DNA of 19,651 bases from Acidobacteriota bacterium. GTDB taxonomy: Bacteria; Acidobacteriota; Terriglobia; Bryobacterales; Bryobacteraceae. Positions 1 through 6,195 of the stretch are shown in pieces. Position 1 is the first letter of the stretch, and every line of letters starts with the position of its first letter. The DNA is taken from NCBI GenBank assembly GCA_023436715.1, contig JAEZIJ010000041.1, positions 1 through 19,651 of the forward strand, in the 5' to 3' direction. A model generated the notes under the pieces. It was not told the origin of the DNA. It saw only the letters and a list, made by a program, of their open reading frames with translations, and searched no databases. Position numbers and translations under genes: made by a program.

Positions 1-222
1 CCGTTCTTCAAGGGGTACCGGCCGCAGTTCTACTTCCGGACGACGGACGTGACGGGCGTAGCGACGCTGCCGGAAGGCGTGGAGATGGTGATGCCCGGCG
101 ACAACGTGGCCCTGGAAATCGAGCTGATCACGCCGGTGGCCATGGACAAGGGGCTGCGGTTCGCGATTCGCGAGGGCGGCCGCACGGTCGGCGCCGGTAC
201 TGTGAGCGAGATATTGGGATAG
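1..222 (+). CDS. tuf: Elongation factor Tu, C-terminal fragment (5' truncated by window)
   Basis: The reading frame is open from the first base and ends at TAG 220–222, giving the last 73 residues of EF-Tu. This GTPase delivers aminoacyl-tRNA to the ribosomal A site in the cytoplasm. The visible part is beta-barrel domain 3, with the family-typical segments YFRTTDVTG, MVMPGDNV and RFAIREGGRTVGAGTV near the C-terminus. The GTPase domain lies outside the window. Position immediately upstream of rpsJ is the usual str/S10 junction, so rpsL-rpsG-fusA probably lie further upstream (inference). The 67-nt gap to rpsJ contains a hairpin and no clear promoter, so read-through into the S10 genes is likely. 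Confidence 0.97.
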   Translation, partial: PFFKGYRPQFYFRTTDVTGVATLPEGVEMVMPGDNVALEIELITPVAMDKGLRFAIREGGRTVGAGTVSEILG

Positions 223-239
223 GTAGGTTGCGGGCCAAA

Positions 240-267
240 GTGGGACAGGCCTTCGGGCCGGTCCCAC
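240..267. repeat. Intergenic hairpin with TTCG loop (GTGGGACAGGCC family)
   Basis: The inverted repeat pairs GTGGGAC (240–246) with GTCCCAC (261–267) and GGCC (248–251) with GGCC (256–259), with one A·G mismatch between them and a TTCG tetraloop at 252–255. It sits in the tuf–rpsJ gap. No T-tract follows, so it is not a standard intrinsic terminator. The 15-mer GTGGGACAGGCCTTC recurs in inverse orientation at 7346–7360, which argues for a dispersed repeat rather than a site unique to this junction. It may also act as an mRNA processing or stability hairpin (inference). Confidence 0.7.
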
Positions 268-289
268 ACCGCAATCAAGGATTCTTGAA

Positions 290-616
290 ATGTTACGAGA
301 GCGCATTCGGATTCGATTGAAAGCGTACGATCACCGGGTCCTGGATCAATCGACGACCGAGATCGTCGAAACGGCCAAGAAGACCGGAGCCCAGGTGGCG
401 GGACCCATTCCGCTACCGACAGTTAAGAACCGTTTCACCGTGAACCGCTCGCCGCACGTGGATAAGAAGTCGCGCGAGCAGTTCGAAATCCGGACTCACA
501 AGCGTTTGCTGGACATCCTGGAGCCGACTCAGGACACCGTGGATGCGCTCATGAAGCTGGACTTGCCGGCGGGCGTGGACGTCGAGATCAAGGCGTTCGG
601 AAGGGACCGGAAATAA
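290..616 (+). CDS. rpsJ: 30S ribosomal protein S10
   Basis: S10 is a 30S head protein and, in well-studied bacteria, also the NusE subunit of the antitermination complex. The 108-residue product is slightly longer than the usual 102–105. It contains the family core IRIRLKAYDHRVLDQS at the N-terminus, GPIPLPT and NRFTVNRSPHVDKKSREQFEIR in the middle (the tRNA-contacting loop), and LPAGVDVEIKAF at the end. ATG 290 follows a modest AAGG (277–280). It is the first gene of the S10 block. An unusually long gap (103 nt) containing a palindrome separates it from rplC, whereas the following genes are nearly contiguous. Confidence 0.97.
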   Translation: MLRERIRIRLKAYDHRVLDQSTTEIVETAKKTGAQVAGPIPLPTVKNRFTVNRSPHVDKKSREQFEIRTHKRLLDILEPTQDTVDALMKLDLPAGVDVEIKAFGRDRK

Positions 617-704
617 TTGACGATTGGCGATTGTCATTGCCGAGTCACGGTGGCGGGCGGAAGGTGGAGCCGGCGGCCGGTGAATCAATGAAGCAGTCGT
701 CAAT
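616..704. repeat. Imperfect palindrome filling the rpsJ–rplC gap
   Basis: The outer arms pair 616–626 with 694–704 (ATTGACGATTG against CAGTCGTCAAT, one G·T wobble). Further in, ATTG 630–633 can pair with CAAT 686–689. The left arm starts on the last base of the rpsJ stop codon, and the right arm ends 15 nt before the rplC start. The middle is GC-rich and shows no ORF. There is no T-tract, so termination is not supported. It resembles the long intergenic hairpins at rpsC–rplP and secY–adk in placement and architecture, though its sequence differs. Confidence 0.55.
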
Positions 705-719
705 TTCCGAGAGGTTAGT

Positions 720-1352
720 ATGACCCCAGGGATTCTTGGCAAAAAAATCGGCATGACGCAAGTGTTCCGCGACGACGGGCAGGTAGTGCCTGTGACGTTG
801 CTCAAAGCGGGCCCTTGCGTGGTAGTGCAGAGAAAGACGCCGCTGACCGACGGCTACAATGCCGTGCAGCTCGGGCTGATGGAGTTCGTCAAGCCGGCGC
901 GCATCAACAAGCCGCGGACGGGCCACCTGAAGAAGGCGAGCGTGGACGGTGTGAAGTTCCTGAAGGAGCTGAACTTGCAGCCGGGGGACGACGACTTCAA
1001 ACCGGGCGACCAGGTTCTGGTGAACCAGTTCAAGCCGGCCGAGAAAGTGGACGTCATCGGCATCAGCAAGGGACGCGGGTTCGCCGGCGTGGTCCGGCGG
1101 CATCACTTCCGCGGCGGCGAGAAGTCGCACGGTTCGATGTTCCACCGTGCGCCGGGATCGATCGGCGCGTCGAGCTACCCGTCCCGAGTGTTTCCGGGAA
1201 CAAAGATGGGCGGCCAGATGGGCAATCAGCGCGTGACGGTGAAGAACCTGGAAATCATCGACGTGAACGCCGAGGACAACGTGCTGGTGGTGAAAGGGGC
1301 CGTGCCAGGGCCGAACGGCGGATACGTCGTCGTGCGGCGGGCCAAGAGGTAA
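720..1352 (+). CDS. rplC: 50S ribosomal protein L3
   Basis: L3 binds 23S rRNA near the peptidyl-transferase entrance and is an early 50S assembly protein. The 210-residue length is normal. The N-terminus GILGKKIGMTQVF and the signature region GRGFAGVVRRHHFRGG, then HRAPGSIGASSYPSRVF and KKMxGQMGNxRVT-like residues (KMGGQMGNQRVT), are all present. The GQN segment that carries the methylated glutamine in E. coli L3 reads GAS here, so that modification is not expected. ATG 720 has GAGAGG at 709–714, 5 nt upstream. rplD starts 6 nt after the stop. Confidence 0.97.
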   Translation: MTPGILGKKIGMTQVFRDDGQVVPVTLLKAGPCVVVQRKTPLTDGYNAVQLGLMEFVKPARINKPRTGHLKKASVDGVKFLKELNLQPGDDDFKPGDQVLVNQFKPAEKVDVIGISKGRGFAGVVRRHHFRGGEKSHGSMFHRAPGSIGASSYPSRVFPGTKMGGQMGNQRVTVKNLEIIDVNAEDNVLVVKGAVPGPNGGYVVVRRAKR

Positions 1353-1358
1353 CAGACC

Positions 1359-1985
1359 ATGCCAAGGGTGGACGTTGTCGATTTGAATAACCAGAAGGTC
1401 GGCGAGCTGGAGCTCTCCGACGCGGTGTTCGCCGTCGAGGTGAATGAGGCGCTGCTGTACGAGGCCGTGAGGCATCACGAAGCGGCGCGGCGGAGCGGGA
1501 CGGCGAAGACGAAGACCCGGCACGAGGTATCGGGATCGGGCAAGAAGCTGTGGAGGCAGAAAGGCACAGGCCGCGCTCGTATGGGCTCGGTCCGGTCGCC
1601 TGTGTGGCGCCACGGCGGAACGGTACACGGGCCGGTGCCGCGCAGCTACGACTATCGGCTGCCGCGCAAGATGCAGCTCGGCGCGCTGCGGTCGGCGCTG
1701 ACGGCGAAACTGCGGGACGGCGAGCTGAAAGTGGTGCAGTCGTTCACGCTGGCCGACCATAAGTCGAAGACGATGCGGACGGCGCTGGACAAGCTGGAAT
1801 CGGGGATCCGGAAAGTATTGCTCGTCGAAAACGACGAGAACCGGAACCTGGAACTCGGCTCCCGCAACCTGGACGGCGTAACGCTGGTCGCAAGCCGGGC
1901 CGTGACGACCTATGACCTGCTGGGGCACCAGCACGTGCTGCTGTCCGAAGCCGCTGCGAAGAAATTATCGGAGGCGTTGAAATGA
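1359..1985 (+). CDS. rplD: 50S ribosomal protein L4
   Basis: L4 is an early-assembly 50S protein whose extended loop lines the exit tunnel; in E. coli it also represses the S10 operon. The product has 208 residues. The basic loop is clear at residues 58–105 (SGSGKKLWRQKGTGRARMG, then SPVWRHGG and LPRKM). The globular Rossmann-like part follows, with VLLVENDENRNLELGSRNLDGV. The AAGAGG Shine-Dalgarno lies inside the end of rplC. The stop overlaps the rplW start as ATGA (1982–1985), implying translational coupling. No E. coli-type L4 leader is recognisable upstream of rpsJ. Confidence 0.97.
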   Translation: MPRVDVVDLNNQKVGELELSDAVFAVEVNEALLYEAVRHHEAARRSGTAKTKTRHEVSGSGKKLWRQKGTGRARMGSVRSPVWRHGGTVHGPVPRSYDYRLPRKMQLGALRSALTAKLRDGELKVVQSFTLADHKSKTMRTALDKLESGIRKVLLVENDENRNLELGSRNLDGVTLVASRAVTTYDLLGHQHVLLSEAAAKKLSEALK

Positions 1986-2269
1986 ATCTGCAAGAGGTGA
2001 TCCGGCGGCCGGTAGTCACGGAAAAAGCCGTGACTAAAAAGGAAGGCGAGCTGACGCTCTGCTTTGAAGTGGCGCCCGACGCGAATAAGGTGCAGATTCG
2101 GGCGGCGGTGGAACGGATCTTCAAAGTGAAGGTGGCCGAGGTTCGGACTTCGAACAACGTGGGCAAGATGCGCCGCCGAGGCCGCTTCAGCGGCTACCGT
2201 TCCGACTGGAAGAAGGCCTACGTGAAACTGAAGCCGGGCCAGAAGGCTCCGGAATACGCGGAGATCTAA
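1982..2269 (+). CDS. rplW: 50S ribosomal protein L23
   Basis: L23 sits at the tunnel exit and is the docking site for trigger factor and SRP. The 95-residue product begins MNLQEVIRRPVVTEKA, the usual family opening, and has the VQIRAAVERIFKVKVAEVRTSN helix-strand unit. The later RRRGRFSGYRSDWKKAYVKLKPG is the basic loop and last strand. TCGGAGG at 1968–1974, inside rplD, is a good ribosome binding site for ATG 1982. Only one base separates its stop from the rplB ATG. Confidence 0.97.
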   Translation: MNLQEVIRRPVVTEKAVTKKEGELTLCFEVAPDANKVQIRAAVERIFKVKVAEVRTSNNVGKMRRRGRFSGYRSDWKKAYVKLKPGQKAPEYAEI

Positions 2270-2270
2270 G

Positions 2271-3098
2271 ATGGCGATTAAGAGTTATCATCCAACGACT
2301 CCGACGCGGCGGTTCACAACCTCCGTCTCCCGCCAGGAGATCACGAAGCAGACGCCGGAGAAATCGCTGGTAGGCGGAAAGAAGCGCACCGGCGGGCGTA
2401 ACAGCACGGGATCGATCACGAGCTGGTGGCGCGGCGGCGGGGCGAAGAAGGCCTACCGCTTCGTCGATTTCAAGCGCGACAAGATGGGCGTACCGGCCAA
2501 AGTGGCTGCGATCGAATACGATCCGAACCGGTCGGCGCGGCTGGCGCTGCTCAACTACGCGGACGGCGAGAAGCGCTACATCCTGCACCCGGTGGGGCTC
2601 GAAGTGGGCCGCACGGTGATGTCGGGCGCGGAAGCGGACATCCTGGTGGGGAACGCGTTGCCGCTGAAGAACATCCCGGCAGGCACGGTGATCCACAACA
2701 TCGAGCTTCGGCCCGGTAAGGGCGGGCAGATGGCGCGATCGGCGGGGTCGTCGGCGCAGTTGGTTTCGAAGGAAGGCGACTACGCGCTGCTGAAGCTGCC
2801 CTCGGGCGAAACGCGGCGGCTGCTGGTGGATTGCATGGCGACGGTGGGGCAGGTGGGCAACCTGGACCACGAGAACGTGTCGCTCGGCAAGGCGGGCCGC
2901 AAGCGGTGGATGGGCAAGAAGCCTCACAACCGCGGCGTGGTGATGAACCCGGTGGACCATCCGCACGGCGGCGGCGAAGGCAAGACCTCGGGCGGACGGC
3001 ATCCTGTGACGCCATGGGGCCAGCCGACACGCGGTTTCAAGACGCGGAACAACAAGCGGACCGACCGGTGGATCGTGAGCCGGAAGGGGAAGAAGTAG
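2271..3098 (+). CDS. rplB: 50S ribosomal protein L2
   Basis: L2 is needed for subunit association and peptidyl-transferase assembly. The 275-residue length is standard. The OB-fold core contains the YDPNRSARLALLNYADGEKRYI segment, and the C-terminal domain has PVDHPHGGGEG with the histidine known to matter for activity, followed by HPVTPWGQPTRGFKTR. One oddity: the conserved basic loop usually close to GRITTRHxGGGHK reads GSITSWWRGGGAKK at residues 47–60, losing two histidines and two arginines. GGAG (2260–2263) precedes the ATG. Identity is certain; the functional effect of the loop change is unknown. Confidence 0.97.
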   Translation: MAIKSYHPTTPTRRFTTSVSRQEITKQTPEKSLVGGKKRTGGRNSTGSITSWWRGGGAKKAYRFVDFKRDKMGVPAKVAAIEYDPNRSARLALLNYADGEKRYILHPVGLEVGRTVMSGAEADILVGNALPLKNIPAGTVIHNIELRPGKGGQMARSAGSSAQLVSKEGDYALLKLPSGETRRLLVDCMATVGQVGNLDHENVSLGKAGRKRWMGKKPHNRGVVMNPVDHPHGGGEGKTSGGRHPVTPWGQPTRGFKTRNNKRTDRWIVSRKGKK

Positions 3099-3104
3099 GT
3101 TCCT

Positions 3105-3395
3105 ATGAGTCGATCGACTAAAAAAGGGCCGTTCACGGACGAGCACCTGACCGAGAAGGTGCGGACGGCGAACGCGAAGAACGAGAAGCGGGTGATCCGG
3201 ACCTGGTCACGACGTTCGGCGATCCGGCCGGAGTTCGTGGGCAGCACCATCGCCGTGCACAACGGGAAGAAGTTCATTCCGGTGTACGTGACCGAGAACA
3301 TGGTGGGACACAAGCTCGGCGAGTTCGCACCGACGCGGCTTTTCCGCGGACACTCGGCGAAGGCCGCCACGGAGAAGTCGGCGAGGCCAGCGTAG
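3105..3395 (+). CDS. rpsS: 30S ribosomal protein S19
   Basis: S19 forms a complex with S13 in the 30S head near the A-site finger bridge. The 96-residue product has the characteristic opening MSRSTKKGPFTDEHL. It continues with IRTWSRRSAIRPEFVGSTI, then VHNGKKFIPVYVTENMVGHKLGEFAPTRLFRGH, which covers the whole family domain. The ribosome binding site of ATG 3105 is weak (TAGG just upstream), suggesting coupling to rplB translation 6 nt earlier. The C-terminal tail after RGH is short and basic. rplV follows after 15 nt. Confidence 0.97.
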   Translation: MSRSTKKGPFTDEHLTEKVRTANAKNEKRVIRTWSRRSAIRPEFVGSTIAVHNGKKFIPVYVTENMVGHKLGEFAPTRLFRGHSAKAATEKSARPA

Positions 3396-3410
3396 ACATT
3401 GAGGTCTGTC

Positions 3411-3746
3411 ATGGAAGCGAGAGCAGAAGCGAGATACGTTCGGATTTCGGCGCAGAAAGCGCGGCTCGTGGTGGACTTGATCCGCGGGCGGAACGCCGGG
3501 GAAGCGATCAGCATTCTCCGGGGTACGAACAAGCGGATTGCGCCGACGGTCGAGAAGGTGCTGCGGTCGGCGATCGCCAACGCGGAGAACCGGTCGGCCG
3601 ACGTGGACGTGGACAAACTGGTGGTCTCGGAAGCGTATGTGAACGAGGGGCCGCGGATGAAGCGCATCCGGCCGGCGCCGATGGGGCGGGCGTACCGCTA
3701 CCAGCGCAGGATGGCTCACATCGCAATTACGGTAGCCGAGGGCTGA
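3411..3746 (+). CDS. rplV: 50S ribosomal protein L22
   Basis: L22 contacts all 23S rRNA domains, and its long beta-hairpin lines the exit tunnel (macrolide site). I place the start at ATG 3411, with GAGG (3401–3404) 6 nt upstream, rather than at an upstream TTG 3399 that would have no binding site. This gives 111 residues. Family marks are RYVRISAQKARLVVDLIRG, IAPTVEKVLRSAIANAENR and the tunnel hairpin VNEGPRMKRIRPAPMGRAY. No resistance-type deletion is apparent in the hairpin. rpsC begins 7 nt after the stop. Confidence 0.96.
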   Translation: MEARAEARYVRISAQKARLVVDLIRGRNAGEAISILRGTNKRIAPTVEKVLRSAIANAENRSADVDVDKLVVSEAYVNEGPRMKRIRPAPMGRAYRYQRRMAHIAITVAEG

Positions 3747-3753
3747 GGAAGCA

Positions 3754-4656
3754 ATGGGACAAAAAGTTCATCCGTTCGGGTTTCGCCTGGGGGTCAGCAA
3801 GACCTGGCGGTCTCGCTGGTTCGCCAAGCAGGAATACGCCAAGCTGCTGATCGAGGACCTGCAGCTCAAGGACGCGCTGCGGAAGAGATTGAAGGCGGCG
3901 GGCGTGAGTTCGGTGGAAGTCGACCGGCCGGGCAACAAGCTGCGGGTCACCATCCGGACATCGCGGCCGGGCATCATCATCGGCCGCAAGGGCGCGGAAA
4001 TCGAGAAGCTGAAGCAGGACCTGGCGAAGCGCACGAAGCGGGATGTCTTCATCGACATTCAGGAAGTGCACAAGCCGGAGCTGGACGCGCAACTGGTGGC
4101 GGAATCGATCGCTCTGCAGCTCGAGAAGCGCGTGGCGTTCCGGCGTGCGATGCGGAAGTCGGTGGATTCGGCGCTTCGGTTCGGCTGCAAGGGAATCAAG
4201 GTTCGCGTGTCGGGCCGGCTGAACGGTGCTGAAATCGCCCGGAGCGAGTGGTATCTGCAAGGGCAGCTGCCGCTGCACACGCTGCGCGCCGATATCGACT
4301 ACGGCTTCAGCCAGGCATACACGACCTACGGCGTGATCGGGATCAAGTGCTGGGTCTATAAGGGCGACCTTCTGGATGCGCAGTTGCGGCGTCCGTCGGC
4401 CGAGCCCGAGCCGCGGCGGCCCCAGCGCGAACGGCGCGAACGGGGAGACCGCGACCGGGGCGAGCGCAGGCAGCCCGTGGCGCCTCCGCCGGTAGCTCCG
4501 ATACCTGAGCCGGCGGGTCCGGCCGTGCAGGCGGCTCCGCCCGAGCTGTCGCAGCGGACAACGGCTCCGATCCTGCCGCCGCTGACGCCGCCGCAGCAGC
4601 CCTCCTGGAAGCAGGAGATCAAGGAAGGCGGGCCGGAGAAAGAGTCTGGATCGTAG
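3754..4656 (+). CDS. rpsC: 30S ribosomal protein S3 with long C-terminal extension
   Basis: S3 lies at the mRNA entry channel and, with S4 and S5, contributes to mRNA unwinding. Residues 1–210 form the normal protein: MGQKVHPFGFRLG, a KH domain with GIIIGRKG at 73–80, and the C-terminal domain with SGRLNGAEIARSEWYLQGQLPLHTLRADIDYG and GVIGIKCWVYKGD. Most S3 proteins end within about 10–30 residues of this point. Here about 90 more residues follow, first Arg/Glu-rich (RRPQRERRERGDRDRGERR) and then Pro/Ala-rich, probably disordered. The stop codon TAG (4654–4656) falls inside the left arm of a long intergenic hairpin, so the end of the gene may have been reshaped by that repeat (inference). Confidence 0.97.
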   Translation: MGQKVHPFGFRLGVSKTWRSRWFAKQEYAKLLIEDLQLKDALRKRLKAAGVSSVEVDRPGNKLRVTIRTSRPGIIIGRKGAEIEKLKQDLAKRTKRDVFIDIQEVHKPELDAQLVAESIALQLEKRVAFRRAMRKSVDSALRFGCKGIKVRVSGRLNGAEIARSEWYLQGQLPLHTLRADIDYGFSQAYTTYGVIGIKCWVYKGDLLDAQLRRPSAEPEPRRPQRERRERGDRDRGERRQPVAPPPVAPIPEPAGPAVQAAPPELSQRTTAPILPPLTPPQQPSWKQEIKEGGPEKESGS

Positions 4657-4721
4657 AACGTGGGTTGTGGATCGCGGGAGGGCTGACGTCCCCTCGACGA
4701 TCTACGATCAACGATCCACGA
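4651..4721. repeat. Long imperfect hairpin overlapping rpsC stop, upstream of rplP
   Basis: The left arm 4651–4674 pairs with the right arm 4698–4721: of 24 positions I count 18 Watson-Crick pairs, 3 G·T wobbles and 3 mismatches. An inner GAGGG (4678–4682)/CCCTC (4691–4695) extends it. The structure contains the rpsC TAG codon and ends 2 nt before the rplP Shine-Dalgarno (GGAGG 4724–4728), so its folding could affect rplP initiation (inference). No T-tract follows. The right-arm core CTACGATCAACG recurs at secY–adk, marking a dispersed family. Confidence 0.75.
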
Positions 4722-4737
4722 GCGGAGGTTTTTAGCC

Positions 4738-5154
4738 ATGTTGATGCCGAAGAAGGTCAAGTACAGAAAGCAGCAGCGCGGCCGCCGTGCGGGGAAGGCA
4801 TGGAAGGGCGGGACGCTCGCTTTCGGCGATTACGGGTTGAAGGCGATGGAATGCGCCTGGGTGACGGACCGGCAGATCGAGGCGGCCCGCATTGCCATGA
4901 CACGCTTCATCAAGCGCGGCGGCAAGGTGTGGATCCGGGTTTTCCCGGACAAGCCGATCACAAAGAAGCCGGCTGAAACCCGTATGGGAAAAGGAAAGGG
5001 CGCTCCGGAAGGCTGGGTGGCCGTAGTGAAGCCCGGCCGCGTGCTGTTCGAGATGGAAGGCGTGAGCCGTGACATCGCGGAACAGGCGATGCGGCTGGCG
5101 GCGCACAAACTGTCGATCCCCACGAAGATGGTGGCGCGGCCCCAGGCGGAGTAG
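4738..5154 (+). CDS. rplP: 50S ribosomal protein L16
   Basis: L16 sits between the A-site and the elbow of the incoming tRNA and is a late 50S assembly protein. The 138-residue product shows MPKKVKYRKQQRGR, GGTLAFGDYGLKA, ARIAMTRFIKRGGKVWIRVFP and the signature KPAETRMGKGKGAPEGWVA (from residue 77), which contains the arginine hydroxylated in E. coli L16. ATG 4738 has GGAGG 9 nt upstream; the second ATG at 4744 would place it 15 nt away and is less likely. The gap from rpsC is 81 nt and almost entirely hairpin. Confidence 0.97.
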   Translation: MLMPKKVKYRKQQRGRRAGKAWKGGTLAFGDYGLKAMECAWVTDRQIEAARIAMTRFIKRGGKVWIRVFPDKPITKKPAETRMGKGKGAPEGWVAVVKPGRVLFEMEGVSRDIAEQAMRLAAHKLSIPTKMVARPQAE

Positions 5155-5171
5155 GCGCTCGAGGAGCAGAA

Positions 5172-5378
5172 ATGAAAGCGGAAAAGATACGGGATCTGGA
5201 CACCACGGAACTGGAGCGGCAACTCCACGACATGAGCGACCAGTTGTTTCATCTGCGGTTCCAGATGCGGATGGGTCAGACCGAGGGCCTGAAGAAGTAC
5301 CGCGGTCTTCGCAAGGATCGGGCGCGCATCGAGACCGTTCTGAACGAGCGCCGGGCGGCGGAAAGCCGGAAGGGGTAG
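5172..5378 (+). CDS. rpmC: 50S ribosomal protein L29
   Basis: L29 is a small helical protein beside L23 at the tunnel exit. The 68-residue product matches the family's length and two-helix pattern: KAEKIRDLDTTELERQL, then the signature LFHLRFQMRMGQTEGLKKYRGLRKDRARIETVLNER split over helix 1 end and helix 2. GAGGAG at 5161–5166 lies 5 nt before the ATG. Its stop is 4 nt before the rpsQ ATG, and the end of the gene supplies the AGGGG binding site for rpsQ. Confidence 0.97.
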   Translation: MKAEKIRDLDTTELERQLHDMSDQLFHLRFQMRMGQTEGLKKYRGLRKDRARIETVLNERRAAESRKG

Positions 5379-5382
5379 CGTG

Positions 5383-5700
5383 ATGGCAGAGGAAACGGCA
5401 AAGGGCCACAAGAACGAGAAGATCGGCCAGGTAGTGTCCACCAAAATGGCGAAGACCATCGTGGTGGAGACCTCCCGGCGGGTGCCGCATCCGGTTTACA
5501 AGAAGATCGTGAAACGCCGCAAGAAGTTCTACGCGCACGATGAGGAATCGACGGCGCGTGTGGGCGACGTGGTGCGGATCGTCGAGTCGCGGCCGCTCAG
5601 TAGATTGAAGCGGTGGAGTCTGGCCGAAGTGATCCGGCGCGCCGCGCTGGTGGGCGTCGAAGACGTAGCGACTTCGAATCCCGAGGCCAAGGCAAAGTAG
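5383..5700 (+). CDS. rpsQ: 30S ribosomal protein S17
   Basis: S17 is an OB-fold primary 16S rRNA binder. I start at ATG 5383 (AGGGG at 5371–5375, 7 nt spacing) rather than at the adjacent GTG 5380. The result is 105 residues, longer than the typical 80–90 because of a short N-terminal lead (MAEETAKGHKNEK) and a C-terminal tail. The core is clear: IGQVVSTKMAKTIVVETSRR, HPVYKKIVKRRKKFYAHDEE, VGDVVRIVESRPLSRLKRWSL. The last about 25 residues (RAALVGVEDVATSNPEAKAK region) are outside the usual domain. A 126-nt gap follows, the longest inside the ribosomal cluster. Confidence 0.96.
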   Translation: MAEETAKGHKNEKIGQVVSTKMAKTIVVETSRRVPHPVYKKIVKRRKKFYAHDEESTARVGDVVRIVESRPLSRLKRWSLAEVIRRAALVGVEDVATSNPEAKAK

Positions 5701-5708
5701 CGAACGTG

Positions 5709-5813
5709 CGCCGGCGGTTTACGGCGGCACAAATAAGGAACTTAAGGACGTGGGACGCAAGGATCGAACGATGGATAACGCCGCCGGCGATCCAGGTTCC
5801 ACGATCTGCGATC
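5709..5813. repeat. Nested degraded palindromes in the rpsQ–rplN gap
   Basis: This 126-nt gap has no ORF. It contains several inverted pairs: CGCCGGCGG 5709–5717 with CCGCCGGCG 5781–5789; GGAAC 5737–5741 with GTTCC 5796–5800; GGATCG 5761–5766 with CGATCC 5788–5793, or alternatively GATCG 5762–5766 with CGATC 5809–5813. The right side GTTCCACGATCTGCGATC resembles the CTACGATC modules of the rpsC–rplP and secY–adk hairpins. I read it as an eroded copy of that family; the pairings are mutually exclusive and no single fold is clearly best. Confidence 0.45.
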
Positions 5814-5826
5814 GGAAGGAAATGCC

Positions 5827-6195
5827 ATGATCGGAATGCGAACGATGCTGGAGGTCGCCGACAACAGCGGCGCGCGGAAACTGTCGTGTATCCTGCCGCG
5901 CGGGGGCGACAAGGGTTTGCGCGCGGGCCTTGGCGACGTGGTGACCGCTAGCGTGAAGGAAGCGGCGCCGGATTCGGCCATCAAGAAGGGCAAGGTAGTG
6001 CGCTGCGTCATCGTGCGGATGCGCAAAGAGACCCGCAGGCGGGACGGCACCTACATCCGGTTCGACTCGAACGCCGCCGTGCTGATCACCCCGGAAGGGG
6101 AGCCGGTGGGAACGCGCGTGTTCGGGCCGGTCGCGCGCGAACTGCGCGACAAGAGGTTCATGAAGATCGTGTCGCTTGCTCCGGAGGTGATTTAA
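5827..6195 (+). CDS. rplN: 50S ribosomal protein L14
   Basis: L14 forms intersubunit bridges with 16S rRNA and is the docking site of the silencing factor RsfS. The 122-residue length is canonical. The opening MIGMRTMLEVADNSGARKLSCI matches the family's usual M-x-Q/M-x-T-x-L-x-V-ADNSGA pattern. RCVIVRMRKETRRRDGTYIRFDSNAAVLI and GTRVFGPVARELRDKRFMKIVSLAPEV complete the beta-barrel and C-terminal helices. GGAAGGA (5814–5820) precedes the start. An ATG at 5822 meets a stop after one codon and is ignored. rplX begins directly at the next base after the stop. Confidence 0.97.
   Translation: MIGMRTMLEVADNSGARKLSCILPRGGDKGLRAGLGDVVTASVKEAAPDSAIKKGKVVRCVIVRMRKETRRRDGTYIRFDSNAAVLITPEGEPVGTRVFGPVARELRDKRFMKIVSLAPEVI

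Noticed and set aside
223..289. Separate S10 operon promoter or L4-type leader upstream of rpsJ
   Set aside because: The 67-nt gap shows no -35/-10 pair with sensible spacing and is mostly the hairpin repeat; no E. coli-like S10 leader fold is visible.
645..1934. Long minus-strand ORF (429 codons) opposite rplC and rplD
   Set aside because: It is antisense to two clear ribosomal protein genes, has a low-complexity Arg/His/Leu composition typical of the reverse frame of GC-rich genes, and has no family resemblance.
3399..3410. TTG start at 3399 for rplV, adding four residues
   Set aside because: It has no Shine-Dalgarno, and the GAGG that serves ATG 3411 overlaps this codon.
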